Of a stretch of 64,000 nucleotides of DNA, positions 1-8,419 are shown one piece after another. Positions within the stretch are counted from its first letter, which is position 1. Each line of letters opens with the position of its first letter. The DNA is taken from the NCBI GenBank assembly GCA_903845195.1, contig CAIMWO010000052.1, positions 79,758 to 143,757 of the forward strand, given 5' to 3'. The translations under genes and the position numbers were made by a program. The DNA comes from an uncultured Phycisphaerales bacterium. Its GTDB lineage: Bacteria > Planctomycetota > Phycisphaerae > WQYP01. The notes under the pieces are model-generated. The model was not told the origin of the DNA, ran no database searches, and saw nothing but the letters and a program-made list of their open reading frames with translations.

Positions 1-962
1 TAATATGGCAGATAAAGTACTCGCCGGTAACGGGTCTGTTCAAACCGGATGCCCTGCCTCGTCTCTACGGTTCCTGAATCACCATTTTCATAGCAGAAAC
101 CCAGCCACTTGTGTCTTTCGGGATCGCCACCCCATGTGGTGACTTCGGTGCGCCTAGTGACCGCAGCGCCTGATGCAGATTCCGGTAGAACGATAGTGCC
201 AGCGATCTGCCCATCAAATGACCAGCCAAGACCGGCGAAGTTAGCCATCAAACGAGATTCTACTCCGGGGAAGGGGAGGGCTATAGCCATCTCTCCTTTG
301 TGTATAAGGATAGCCGGATAGAGGCTTGCGATACCCAGCCCGGCGAGAAGAGCAACCCACGAGAATGTGACGGCGGTATCCGCCAGTCTTCGACGGAGAC
401 GTACGAGACCCGATTCTGAATGTGGGTCAGCGATGATTGTTCCACATTCCGGGCATTTGTCGCCGATCTTGTGGGCACGCAGGTCGTAGGAGCATTGCGA
501 ACAGCAGCCTCTCATTCGCCGACGCCTTCGTAGACGCCAACACAGAATTGTCAGAGACAGCGTAGGCCATGACAAACCGATTGCCAGAACGAACCAATAA
601 GGGAACGCAGTTCCGTACGTGTATGGACTTGAGCCTTTTCGGAAACGGAATCCCCACGTGCCGCCTCCGATTGCAGCTTTGGGGGCGGTCCAAGGTTGCG
701 TACTCCATAGCCATCCTACCGGGCGTTCGTTGGTATTCAATTGAAGAAGGGAGGACACGAGGCCACTGTTATGTCGAATATCGAAATCGTATGTTCCGGC
801 GGGCACGGCCCACCGATAGGAGATGTCATCATAGTTACCGTAGCTTCGTGGCCAGAGGTAAATCGTTGCTATGCACGTTGCGATGCTGAATGCCCACAAG
901 AGGCAGACCCCGCATAGTTTCAGAAATTGTCCGATTCGTCGCACGACAAATTGTTCCTTCAC
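1..962 (-). CDS. Membrane protein with internal zinc ribbon, 3'-truncated by window edge
   Basis: An open frame runs from a GTG at 962 to the left edge, about 320 codons without a stop. The start is chosen because the next residues lead straight into a hydrophobic segment (about residues 11-37), as in its paralogues at 6-10 kb. A second membrane segment (about 120-141) is followed by Arg-rich residues and a four-Cys zinc ribbon (CSQC at 154-157, CPEC at 170-173). Unlike the paralogues it does not stop there: a third membrane segment (about 196-220) and a long soluble region continue off the window. Function unknown. The family is common in Phycisphaerae by recollection. The extension may be a fusion of two neighbouring genes. 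Confidence 0.75.
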   Translation of the reverse strand, partial: MKEQFVVRRIGQFLKLCGVCLLWAFSIATCIATIYLWPRSYGNYDDISYRWAVPAGTYDFDIRHNSGLVSSLLQLNTNERPVGWLWSTQPWTAPKAAIGGGTWGFRFRKGSSPYTYGTAFPYWFVLAIGLSWPTLSLTILCWRLRRRRRMRGCCSQCSYDLRAHKIGDKCPECGTIIADPHSESGLVRLRRRLADTAVTFSWVALLAGLGIASLYPAILIHKGEMAIALPFPGVESRLMANFAGLGWSFDGQIAGTIVLPESASGAAVTRRTEVTTWGGDPERHKWLGFCYENGDSGTVETRQGIRFEQTRYRRVLYLPY

Positions 963-987
963 CGGAGGTTACCCAATTGCACTTTGC

Positions 988-2040
988 TCACAGCCTCGAC
1001 GAGGGGTTGGGAAGCGTTGCGGCCGGGCGAGTGGCTGTAGCGGGCGGCGTTTTCACTTCGTCGAATGATAGCGTGTGTCCAGTTTTTGGATCACGAAATT
1101 GGGTGGATACGCCGCCACTGGGCGTAGAAATGATGCCGTGGAAATAAGGACAAAATTGCTTGAGTTCGTCGGGCTTTTGGCCAGCAGCCACAAGAAGTTC
1201 ATAGGCTAATTGGCGAATTGGATAGCACGTAATGCCCTCAGCCTTAGGATGCTCTGGGGTCTGCGCTCGGAGGCTCACTGTGAGCTTATTGGCGTCACTC
1301 AAAGCGGATTTCACAGCGGCGACGACCTCGGGATCGTCCAAATAGAACGAAAGCGCACAAAGGGAAATGATACCATCATCAAGGCCGTGGGGGCTGCGGA
1401 AGGCTTTGAGAAAGATGGCTTTGAACTCGGGGTCGGGAGGAACCACCAGAAGCGTAGCACTACCGGCCCACAGGGCTTGTTCTGCTGCACCGGGAGCGTC
1501 AATATGCAGAGCACGCTCCGGGTGATCCACCTGTTGTTGAGGCGGCGGGAGATGACGTTTGGCATTGGCGGCGAGGGATTCTTTGGCGAGATCGAGAATG
1601 TCCTTGCTGGTGCGTAGGATGGCCCCAGCCTTCGTGTAGGCGACCCCGGAGGACAACTCGGTAGCTGGCTGGTCGAGGTTGATAGCGTAGACCACAGTCG
1701 GTTCCTTGCTGGGGGGCCAGCGGGATTCGTCTTGGTCCAAGAACAAAAGGTATTTCGTGCCGGATTGGCCGAGGTGGGTACAGGCGTCGGTGCTGAAGGT
1801 AATGCGTTCATCGGCCTTGCCTTTGAGCGTTTCGAGGGTCTTGCAGACGAGTTTTCCCCTTTCCCAATGACGGGAGCGAATGTCCTTCGTTTCTAAATCA
1901 GCGACGGAGACGACCTCGACGTGGACTACAGTCGGTCTAAAGGTGCAAAGCCATTCGAGGCTATACCCCGTATTGATGGAACCGTAGGCGGGACGTGTGC
2001 AGCAAAACAACACGCAAATCAGCATTCCGAGCAAGCGCAT
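988..2040 (-). CDS. Secreted protein of unknown function
   Basis: The 350-aa protein begins with a signal peptide (MRLLGMLICVLFCCTRPAYG), so it is probably exported. A strong GGGAGGA ribosome binding site precedes the ATG at 2040. The first 130 residues look like a beta-rich domain (VHVEVVSVADLE, KTLETLKGK, KYLLFLDQDE), a pattern seen in planctomycete secreted proteins of unknown role. The second half is helical and could be an alpha-solenoid. It ends 25 bp before the gene at 962 and probably shares its transcript. I do not recognise a function. Confidence 0.75.
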   Translation of the reverse strand: MRLLGMLICVLFCCTRPAYGSINTGYSLEWLCTFRPTVVHVEVVSVADLETKDIRSRHWERGKLVCKTLETLKGKADERITFSTDACTHLGQSGTKYLLFLDQDESRWPPSKEPTVVYAINLDQPATELSSGVAYTKAGAILRTSKDILDLAKESLAANAKRHLPPPQQQVDHPERALHIDAPGAAEQALWAGSATLLVVPPDPEFKAIFLKAFRSPHGLDDGIISLCALSFYLDDPEVVAAVKSALSDANKLTVSLRAQTPEHPKAEGITCYPIRQLAYELLVAAGQKPDELKQFCPYFHGIISTPSGGVSTQFRDPKTGHTLSFDEVKTPPATATRPAATLPNPSSRL

Positions 2041-2124
2041 CAGCGTCCTCCCATAGCGATATAGTCCACCTATTCATTGCCATTCGTGTCGGGTCATTAC
2101 GGTAAGTAGCACACTTTAGAATAT

Positions 2125-2589
2125 TCACTCTTCGAGCACTTTGCTGATCTCCTTTGCGACAAGGTGAGCGAATGCCTGCGCTATGTTGGTCTCACGTTTC
2201 GAGAATCGAATATAGATCGGGACTTCGCCCGGAAAAGCGATAAAGTATTCAGGATGCAAGACCATGTATAAAAACTCGGCGAACCAAAGAATAAGCAGAC
2301 CCAATGCCCCATATAACATGTCGAAATATCCTCCGAGGATTGTTGACATGTTCCATGAATAATAAGTCAGAATTGAAAACACACTGACGCCAAGCACGCC
2401 AGCCATTATATTGGAATTGATACGGAAAAAGGTCTTGGTTCTGGTGCCTAGTAACCGTAGGGGTACGCTGGTCCGTTCGCAAATACAACCGAAAAACAAC
2501 CTATCATGTTCGATCCGATCTGGGAAAAGCCTCCAAGAATCACCCCAGAGTATGAAACTGCTGCGAAAAGTAGCTATAATTTCCGCCAT
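2125..2589 (-). CDS. Small integral membrane protein, unknown
   Basis: About 154 aa. The ATG at 2589 is preferred over the one at 2619 because GGGAGAGG lies just upstream of it. The N-terminal half is basic and soluble. Two hydrophobic segments follow (IMAGVLGVSVFSILTYYSW and MLYGALGLLILWFAEFLYMV), then a short tail that is probably cytoplasmic. The layout resembles PH-like/YcxB-type small membrane proteins, but no diagnostic motif is visible. Function unknown. Confidence 0.65.
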   Translation of the reverse strand: MAEIIATFRSSFILWGDSWRLFPDRIEHDRLFFGCICERTSVPLRLLGTRTKTFFRINSNIMAGVLGVSVFSILTYYSWNMSTILGGYFDMLYGALGLLILWFAEFLYMVLHPEYFIAFPGEVPIYIRFSKRETNIAQAFAHLVAKEISKVLEE

Positions 2590-2763
2590 TGCCTCTCCCG
2601 GAGTTCTTTCAATTCCCATAAATTACGGTCCCTATTTGTAATCGCAAACGCCCACGCTGCGGGCGGTCACGAATCCTTTAGGGACACCACGAGAAGTGAA
2701 CCGAATTTACAGACGGTTTTCGTCGATTGACTCCTGTTCAGTGGGGTTGGGTCAGCTTCCTGC

Positions 2764-3975
2764 TCAAGTAAAAAAGATTAAGCAATGTGAGGTGAAAGAC
2801 AACCCATCATGGCTTGGTTGCGGCGGGGCGAACTTCTTCAGTGCCTCTTTGGCGGCAGCAAAACCCTGATCCGCTGCCTTGCGATACCATTTGACAGCTT
2901 CATTCTGGTCTTTTTCCACGCCCGTGCCATTCTCGTAGTAGACGCCAAGATTATATTGACCGATAGCATTGCCCTGCTCAGCCGCTTTGCGGACCCACTT
3001 GACCGCCTCACGCTTGTCCGGTTCCACGCCCTTGCCAGTCTCGTAGCAGAGGCCAAGATAGCACTGGGCTTTGGCATCTCCCTGCTCCGCTGCCTTGCGG
3101 ACCCACCCGAACGCTTCATGCCCATCTTGATTCACCCCTTTGCCCTCGAAGTAGCAGAGTCCGAGATTGTATTCGGCAGCAGCAAACCCCTGTTCTGCCG
3201 CCATGCGATACCATTTGACGGCTTCATGTTGGTCTTGTTCCACGCCATCGCCGTTGAAGAAGCAGATACCAAGACCACATTGGGCCTTGGCGTCTCCCTG
3301 CTCCGCTGCTTTGCGGAGCCACTTGACCGCCTCACGCCAATCTCGACCAACTCCTTTGCCATCGGCGTAGCAGAATCCTAGATCGCTTTGGGCGGCGGCT
3401 AGTCCCTGTTCCGCCGCCTTCCGAAACCATTTGACTGCCTCATACCAGTCTTGTTCCATCCCGCTGCCGCTATAGTAGCAGACGCCGAGATTGTATTGGG
3501 CAGCGGCCAAATCCTGCTCCGCTGCCTTGCGATACCATTTGACCGCTTCGTGGTGGTCTTGTTCCACTCCCGTGCCGTTGGCGTAGGCGAGACCCAGATT
3601 GTATTGGGAGGCGGCTAGTCCCTGTTCCGCCGCCTTGCGATACCATTTGACCGCTTCGTGCTGGTCTTTCTCTACGCCGCTGCCTCTTTCGTAACAAAAG
3701 CCCAGATTGTGTTGAGCCTTGTCATATCCCTGCTCCACAGCCTTGAGATACCATTTGACCGCTTCCCGCTGGTCTTGCACCACGCCGTTGCCGCTATAGT
3801 AGCAAACGCCGAGATTGAATTGGGAATGCGCATCCCCCTGCTCTGCCCTCTTGCGCAACAACTCGACCGCTGGTGCAGTAGCCGTACTCGTGGTCGTATC
3901 CCTTGAACACGCCACTTGGCACAGCAATCCGACGACGACAAGGCCAAGAATGTTGAGCAGATGCAGACCTCTCAT
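2764..3975 (-). CDS. Sel1-repeat protein, exported or lipoprotein
   Basis: The 403-aa protein has an N-terminal export signal ending in QVACS, a possible but imperfect lipobox. It then carries nine complete 36-residue Sel1 repeats and a partial tenth, each built on A-x-YNLGxCYxxGxGVxxDxxEAVKWYRKAAEQG. Sel1 repeats form TPR-like solenoids that serve as protein-interaction scaffolds. The repeats are nearly identical at DNA level, so copy number may vary. A shorter relative with five repeats lies at 43849-44613. Partner and pathway are not indicated by the neighbours. Confidence 0.92.
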   Translation of the reverse strand: MRGLHLLNILGLVVVGLLCQVACSRDTTTSTATAPAVELLRKRAEQGDAHSQFNLGVCYYSGNGVVQDQREAVKWYLKAVEQGYDKAQHNLGFCYERGSGVEKDQHEAVKWYRKAAEQGLAASQYNLGLAYANGTGVEQDHHEAVKWYRKAAEQDLAAAQYNLGVCYYSGSGMEQDWYEAVKWFRKAAEQGLAAAQSDLGFCYADGKGVGRDWREAVKWLRKAAEQGDAKAQCGLGICFFNGDGVEQDQHEAVKWYRMAAEQGFAAAEYNLGLCYFEGKGVNQDGHEAFGWVRKAAEQGDAKAQCYLGLCYETGKGVEPDKREAVKWVRKAAEQGNAIGQYNLGVYYENGTGVEKDQNEAVKWYRKAADQGFAAAKEALKKFAPPQPSHDGLSFTSHCLIFFT

Positions 3976-4024
3976 GGTGTCTCCTTCCTTTCGGACGTGA
4001 GACGAGATTGTACGTTTGCTTCCC

Positions 4025-4345
4025 TCATGTCATCGCCTCGCCCGCTCTCGTTGGCTTGCCTCTCACCTTTACCCAATACTCCTCCCGCACGTCTTCATCT
4101 ATTGGTACGGGGCGATACCCGTATAACCCGTCCTCCCCATTCTTCTTCGGTCCCGAAACCCAGAACAACTCCCCGGTTTCCTCATCGAAGTGATTGTACT
4201 TATATCCCCGTCCAGTCTTCATCAACTTCCGGCCTTTGTAGTACAACGTTCGGCCAGTCTTCGAAAACGTCACCCGCCCAATCACTGCTGGCCCTTGGAC
4301 CCCATGAGTGCCTGCTTTCTGCGCCGATTTGTTTTCGATGTACAT
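4025..4345 (-). CDS. Conserved small protein (IGRVTFSKTGRTLYY family)
   Basis: About 106 aa starting MYIENKS; the start is chosen by homology, since upstream codons look non-coding. The sequence PAVIGRVTFSKTGRTLYYKG, then GELFWVSGPKKNGEDGLYG and IDEDVREEYW, matches from memory a widespread small bacterial family. That family is often mislabelled 1-deoxy-D-xylulose-5-phosphate synthase in databases. It has none of the domains of that enzyme and its real role is unknown. No strong ribosome binding site is visible. Confidence 0.8.
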   Translation of the reverse strand: MYIENKSAQKAGTHGVQGPAVIGRVTFSKTGRTLYYKGRKLMKTGRGYKYNHFDEETGELFWVSGPKKNGEDGLYGYRPVPIDEDVREEYWVKVRGKPTRAGEAMT

Positions 4346-4488
4346 GATCCGTGAAGCAGGCATTGATACACCATCCAGTCGGGTCACCGGCCAAGTCATC
4401 CGGCACACTACCGACATTGCCATCGGCGTCCGCTCGATCAGAATACCCCGCTCCTGTATTTACAGAAAGTGCGAACGGGCAGAGAAGA

Positions 4489-5001
4489 TCATCCCGGTGC
4501 CTTGGGCTGCGTGGCTGGATGATTCGGCGGGGCAGATCGGAGGACATTCAACCGCCGCAGTTCTTCGGTGAGTTGCTGTAGCCGGGCCGGTGATTTCTCG
4601 ATGAAGATTGCTTCCCCCTCCGAATCACCTTGCTGGAAAATCGGAAAGGACAGGTGTTGTTGCTCCATTGTGGTCAAGAATCGAGTGGTGGGGACTCGAT
4701 CCAGCCGACTGTCTGCATACCAGATCACCCCTTGGAGCATGAGGACGCACGAGAGTACAACGAACAGCGCAGACAGGTAGGGGAATCGCCGCCACAAGAG
4801 CAGCCAGATCACGACAGCAAGGGCGGGAACCACCCAATGAATAACACTAAGAATGGTTGGAAATTGGATATTCAAATTCCAGAGTGGTCGCAGACTCAAA
4901 GAAACGATATCCGCCCCCATACCCACCGAACCGATCAAGACCACCACAGGCAGGACAAGAGTGAGGATGACGTTGGGTTTGCGGCGAGTATGAACGGTCA
5001 T
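4489..5001 (-). CDS. Membrane protein, unknown
   Basis: The 170-aa protein has three to four hydrophobic segments in its first 100 residues (VILTLVLPVVVLIGSVGMG, VIHWVVPALAVVIWLLLW, YLSALFVVLSCVLMLQGVIW). A soluble tail follows, ending in a Pro/Ala-rich stretch. The tail contains an amphipathic helix (PARLQQLTEELRRLNVL) that could mediate assembly. No catalytic motif is seen. It lies between two unrelated minus-strand genes. Confidence 0.7.
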   Translation of the reverse strand: MTVHTRRKPNVILTLVLPVVVLIGSVGMGADIVSLSLRPLWNLNIQFPTILSVIHWVVPALAVVIWLLLWRRFPYLSALFVVLSCVLMLQGVIWYADSRLDRVPTTRFLTTMEQQHLSFPIFQQGDSEGEAIFIEKSPARLQQLTEELRRLNVLRSAPPNHPATQPKAPG

Positions 5002-5053
5002 GCGATGTTTCCAAGATCAGGCGGCAGTCTTTGCTGATACACAATTCATAAGG

Positions 5054-5734
5054 TCAGTGGACGTTTAGGTCGGTCTCATTAAGGAACTTGTAGATGCCGT
5101 GATGAGTGCGAGCAAGCTCTTGGATTTCCTTTTGATAATCAGCGATGGGGGACATGCAGACGGTGTGGATGTGGACGACATGAGCGGTGTCCAGTTGCCG
5201 AACCAGATCGAGTAAACCATTGGTCTCGCTGTTCGTCAGGAAGATGATCGTGTCGGGCTGCATGGCAAAGGCATTCCTAAAAGCATCTTTGACGGCGTTG
5301 GGAGAATCATCATCCCCTCCTTCCACTCTAATCTTGTCGATTCGAGTGGCGACCTTGCCGCAGACCTCTTTCGTGGCAGGCTGAAGATGACTCGGACCAA
5401 GGATGTTGGCAGCGGATTCAAACTCGTTGAAAAAGATGACCGCAAAAGATTGACCAGACTGGAGAGATTGAACTGAACGTTTGAGTTCAAGCTTGATGAA
5501 GTCGAAATCATCCAAAAGTGAGCCATTATTGTCGATGATGTAGACAACCTTGCTGGCGGGTACTTGGAGGGTGAAAAGGGTGACTTTGGGGCCGGGTTCG
5601 TTCACGACGGACGTATTGGCGGGCCGGGCGTCAGAAGGGGACCTGTGCAGAGGATTGTTTGTACAGGATACGCCGATGATCACCGTGGTCAGCAGTAAGC
5701 ACTTGGCGAAGGAATTCAACCATGACCGTTTCAT
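5054..5734 (-). CDS. VWA-like lipoprotein with degenerate metal site
   Basis: About 226 aa from ATG 5734. The start overlaps the stop of a vestigial zinc-ribbon reading frame by ATGA. An N-terminal signal ends near GVSC, a possible lipoprotein site. Residues 55-220 read as a von Willebrand factor A fold: VVYIIDNNGSL (first strand and metal-site loop), FAVIFFNEF, DTIIFLTNSETNG and HIHTVCMSP. The canonical MIDAS DxSxS is DNNGS here, so the middle Ser is lost and metal binding may be weakened. VWA proteins usually mediate surface protein interactions; the partner is unknown. Confidence 0.75.
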   Translation of the reverse strand: MKRSWLNSFAKCLLLTTVIIGVSCTNNPLHRSPSDARPANTSVVNEPGPKVTLFTLQVPASKVVYIIDNNGSLLDDFDFIKLELKRSVQSLQSGQSFAVIFFNEFESAANILGPSHLQPATKEVCGKVATRIDKIRVEGGDDDSPNAVKDAFRNAFAMQPDTIIFLTNSETNGLLDLVRQLDTAHVVHIHTVCMSPIADYQKEIQELARTHHGIYKFLNETDLNVH

Positions 5735-5790
5735 GTTTTGGCTCCTATTGTGATTGCCGTCCCGCATTCGGGCAGCAGTCCTACTCCGGG
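5731..5790 (-). pseudogene. Vestigial 3' end of a zinc-ribbon membrane gene
   Basis: The reading frame ending at TGA 5733-5731 encodes PECGTAITIGAKT, the last half of the zinc ribbon that terminates the neighbouring array genes. The first Cys pair and DLRA block are no longer in frame. Its stop still overlaps the ATG of the VWA gene exactly as intact array members overlap each other. It is therefore read as the remnant of a deleted array gene. Confidence 0.6.
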
Positions 5791-5819
5791 GCGAATGCAA
5801 GCTGGTTGCCGATCAAACC

Positions 5820-6182
5820 TCATGAGCCGTAGGTATTGAAGGTGAAAGTCATTCCTGTCAACGTCGAGAGAAACGTCACCACACAGGCAAGGCCCAGCGC
5901 CAGCCAGAATCTTCCTTTGCCGATATTGAACCAGTACCGGTGAAAAATAAACGTATTGAGACAAAGTGCCGTGACTGTCGGCAAATAGAACCCGAGGTCA
6001 AGATCGAAGACAATAGACGGATTAGGAATCATCCGGCCAAGAATGCCGCTCGGATAGAACAGGAACAACGCCAAGACATGGGCGACAAAGATTGCCAGTG
6101 TGAAGATCAAGATGCGCCCGATCCTCAGCCGCAGGGACGTTTTCAACGATTTCTCGTTACGCAGGTTCAGCCAACGTCTCAT
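5820..6182 (-). CDS. Small membrane protein at the end of the zinc-ribbon array
   Basis: About 120 aa, starting at ATG 6182, which overlaps the stop of the preceding gene by ATGA and implies translational coupling. Three hydrophobic segments are visible (ILIFTLAIFVAHVLALFLFY, FYLPTVTALCLNTFIF, FWLALGLACVVTFLSTLTG). It lacks the C-terminal zinc ribbon of its neighbours; remnants of one lie just downstream at 5731-5790, so the ribbon may have been lost by deletion. Function unknown. Confidence 0.7.
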   Translation of the reverse strand: MRRWLNLRNEKSLKTSLRLRIGRILIFTLAIFVAHVLALFLFYPSGILGRMIPNPSIVFDLDLGFYLPTVTALCLNTFIFHRYWFNIGKGRFWLALGLACVVTFLSTLTGMTFTFNTYGS

Positions 6183-6715
6183 TCCTGTCTCCCCGTTCTG
6201 CTCAAGGTCGGTGTGCCACATTCAGGGCAACGGTCTTTGCTGGCACGTAGGTCGTAGCCGCAGTTCACGCAAAGTCCGGCCTGCTGGCGATATTGACGCC
6301 GAACTCGCCGCCAATGGTACGTTCCCCACAATGTGAGGACGGCGGACAACACTGCTACGAACCAGAAGGGGACGAAGAGAGCGTAATGGTAATCCCCCCA
6401 TCGCTCGCCAGTCACAAGCGAAAAACCAAACACATTCCAAAAGTAGACATTCGTTCCCGGCACTCGTTCAAACTTCACTGCGGGCTTGTCAACCCAGTAG
6501 TGAAACTCGAACGGCGTTGTCAGTTCAACACCAGAAAGGGGGACGTTGTGTTCCAGTCGCAATTGGCCACAGGAAGTCCAAAGAAATGTGCTTCCACGTG
6601 AGTTCCCATACTCGAATAACTCGTTCTGCCAATAGCTCCGCACCCAGAGAGCCAGTGCCGCCACGAATAGCAGCAGTGAAAAGATGGCGAGGATGTTAAG
6701 GAACCAGCGTTTCAA
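6179..6715 (-). CDS. Zinc-ribbon membrane protein, array member
   Basis: About 178 aa. The start is a TTG at 6715 overlapping the previous stop (TTGA), with AAGGAACGGA as ribosome binding site; the next residues KRWFLNIL match the family start. The order is an N-terminal membrane anchor (about 5-28), a soluble variable domain (about 30-120), a second membrane segment beginning VPFWFVAVLSAVLTLW, Arg-rich residues, and a zinc ribbon CVNCGYDLRASKDRCPECGT. The ribbon is probably cytoplasmic. Function unknown. Confidence 0.85.
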   Translation of the reverse strand: MKRWFLNILAIFSLLLFVAALALWVRSYWQNELFEYGNSRGSTFLWTSCGQLRLEHNVPLSGVELTTPFEFHYWVDKPAVKFERVPGTNVYFWNVFGFSLVTGERWGDYHYALFVPFWFVAVLSAVLTLWGTYHWRRVRRQYRQQAGLCVNCGYDLRASKDRCPECGTPTLSRTGRQE

Positions 6716-7308
6716 GTGATCCGTTCCTTTACAAAGCCTGTTGGGATCGGAGTGCCGCACTCGGGGCAGCGGTCACCGGGCAGGTGAGCACGCAGATCGT
6801 AGCCACAACTTTGGCAACACCCGCTTCTGCGTCGTCGGTGCTGTCGCCACAGGCGCAATGCCCGGCGCAGCAGCCAGATTGCAGTTAGGCCCGTGGCCAG
6901 CGTGAGGAACCAATACGGGAAGCGGATGTCGTTGATCGTGCCTATCTGCCTCGTGCCTGATACTGATACAGCCCCGGTGTATGTAGGAGCATCCCGCTCC
7001 ACATGGAATCCACCCCATGCCCAACCATTAAAACCCCAATCATCGAGTTCCCCCCACCCGGGCATACGATGCCATTGCACTACCCCTTCATAGGGGGCGG
7101 GAAATCTGGGGTTTTCTTTCTTGGAGTCATAGACGATGCAGTCGAAGCCGATGCGGCCTGTGCCCGAAGCCACTACGAATTCCCGTCTGATTGAGTTGCT
7201 CACGATGAAATAGTCGTAGGCACAGTAACTCTCGATCCACAGCCCCACGGTCGCCACAGAGAGCAGCAGCGACAGTCCAGTAACTATGTTGAGCAGCCAG
7301 CGTCTCAT
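6712..7308 (-). CDS. Zinc-ribbon membrane protein, array member
   Basis: About 198 aa from ATG 7308, which overlaps the upstream stop by ATGA. An N-terminal anchor (MRRWLLNIVTGLSLLLSVAT) is followed by an aromatic-rich ectodomain (GELDDWGFNGWAWGGFHVE), a second membrane segment (PYWFLTLATGLTAIWLL), an Arg/His stretch and the ribbon CQSCGYDLRAHLPGDRCPEC. The central domain shares only scattered aromatic residues with the other array members, while both membrane flanks and the ribbon are conserved. Role unknown. Confidence 0.85.
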   Translation of the reverse strand: MRRWLLNIVTGLSLLLSVATVGLWIESYCAYDYFIVSNSIRREFVVASGTGRIGFDCIVYDSKKENPRFPAPYEGVVQWHRMPGWGELDDWGFNGWAWGGFHVERDAPTYTGAVSVSGTRQIGTINDIRFPYWFLTLATGLTAIWLLRRALRLWRQHRRRRSGCCQSCGYDLRAHLPGDRCPECGTPIPTGFVKERIT

Positions 7309-7853
7309 GCCTTGGCCTCGCTCGGGGCCGGGATTGGTGTGCCACATTCTGGGCAACGGTCTATGCTGGCCCGCAGGTCGTAGCCGCACTGGCGACAGCA
7401 AAGGTGGCCGCTGGGTACGTGGCGGCGGCGAACGAAAGCGATGCACCACCATGCAGGAAGGATGGCGAAGACGAGAACCAGAAACCAGTGAGGAACAAAA
7501 AACGCCCATGAACGCACTGGGCCAAAATAGCGGTCCACGTAAAAGAGAAATCCCCAGCGGTTCCAGTACACCGTCTCGTATGAAACCGGTTGCTGGTAAA
7601 CAGCGCTCTCGTTATAGCGAGGCCAATGCGTGTAGTTCCACCCGTTCCCACCCGGTGTAGCGTCTTTGTCTATGTCAGCAAATAACTGTAGCCGTCCCGG
7701 CTCGGTGATAATCCCGATGCGGTCAATGTATCTACCGATCTGGCCGTACCAGAGGAAATCGTGGTCAAAGTGAGAGTCCACCCACTGGACGATGGTGGCT
7801 ATGCAAAACAGCATCGACGCTCCGGCAAAGATGTGGAACAGCCATCGTCTCAT
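7305..7853 (-). CDS. Zinc-ribbon membrane protein, array member
   Basis: About 182 aa from ATG 7853 with ATGA coupling to the upstream gene. It has the N-terminal anchor MRRWLFHIFAGASMLFCIAT, a Tyr/Trp-rich ectodomain, a second membrane segment (PHWFLVLVFAILPAWWCI) and the ribbon CRQCGYDLRASIDRCPECGT. The ectodomain motif WGFLFYVDRYFG resembles WNVFGFSLV of the downstream paralogue. This suggests a shared fold with fast-evolving loops. Function unknown. Confidence 0.85.
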   Translation of the reverse strand: MRRWLFHIFAGASMLFCIATIVQWVDSHFDHDFLWYGQIGRYIDRIGIITEPGRLQLFADIDKDATPGGNGWNYTHWPRYNESAVYQQPVSYETVYWNRWGFLFYVDRYFGPVRSWAFFVPHWFLVLVFAILPAWWCIAFVRRRHVPSGHLCCRQCGYDLRASIDRCPECGTPIPAPSEAKA

Positions 7854-8419
7854 GCCTTGGCCTCGGCCTTGGTGGCAATCGGCGTCCCGCATTCAGGACA
7901 GCGTTCTTTGCTGGCCCGCAAATCGTAGCCACATTTCAGGCAGTGCCCTACCTTTGCCCCATGCCGCCTTCGCCACGCCCGCCAAGCCCACAGAACCGGC
8001 AGAACCAAGAACATCAGAGCGGAAATCCAATGCGGCAGAGCGAAGAAAGCAATTCGACAGACCACCCGACCGTCCTTTACGGCTTCGCTGTAATCCGCAA
8101 CATTGCCCCATGTCCAGTCACGACTCTCTCTTGAATTCGCCCAGCCATTGAACACATAGCCGATCCGACCATCTCGGATGTGGCTAAAAAACCATTCCCT
8201 TGGCCCTACCGGTCGTGTGCTGCCCACACCGAGCCAGCGTGTGAAGGCGTACATCTGAAACTCGACACTTCCTTTCGAGGAATGCAGGCACAGGCAACAT
8301 GTTCCTTCCTTGCCGACCCCGAAACTCTCGGTCGTCCCACTCCGTACCCACAGCACCACGGTCGCCACGCAGAGCAGCAGTGAGAAGGCGGCGAGAATGT
8401 TGAACAGGCGGCGTTTCAT
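7850..8419 (-). CDS. Zinc-ribbon membrane protein, array member
   Basis: About 189 aa from ATG 8419, coupled to the upstream stop by ATGA. N-terminal anchor MKRRLFNILAAFSLLLCVAT, Cys-containing ectodomain (GTCCLCLHSSKGSVEF), second membrane segment (PHWISALMFLVLPVLWAWRA) and ribbon CLKCGYDLRASKERCPECGT. The extra CCLC cluster could form a disulfide or second metal site if exported. No enzymatic motif is visible. Confidence 0.85.
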   Translation of the reverse strand: MKRRLFNILAAFSLLLCVATVVLWVRSGTTESFGVGKEGTCCLCLHSSKGSVEFQMYAFTRWLGVGSTRPVGPREWFFSHIRDGRIGYVFNGWANSRESRDWTWGNVADYSEAVKDGRVVCRIAFFALPHWISALMFLVLPVLWAWRAWRRRHGAKVGHCLKCGYDLRASKERCPECGTPIATKAEAKA

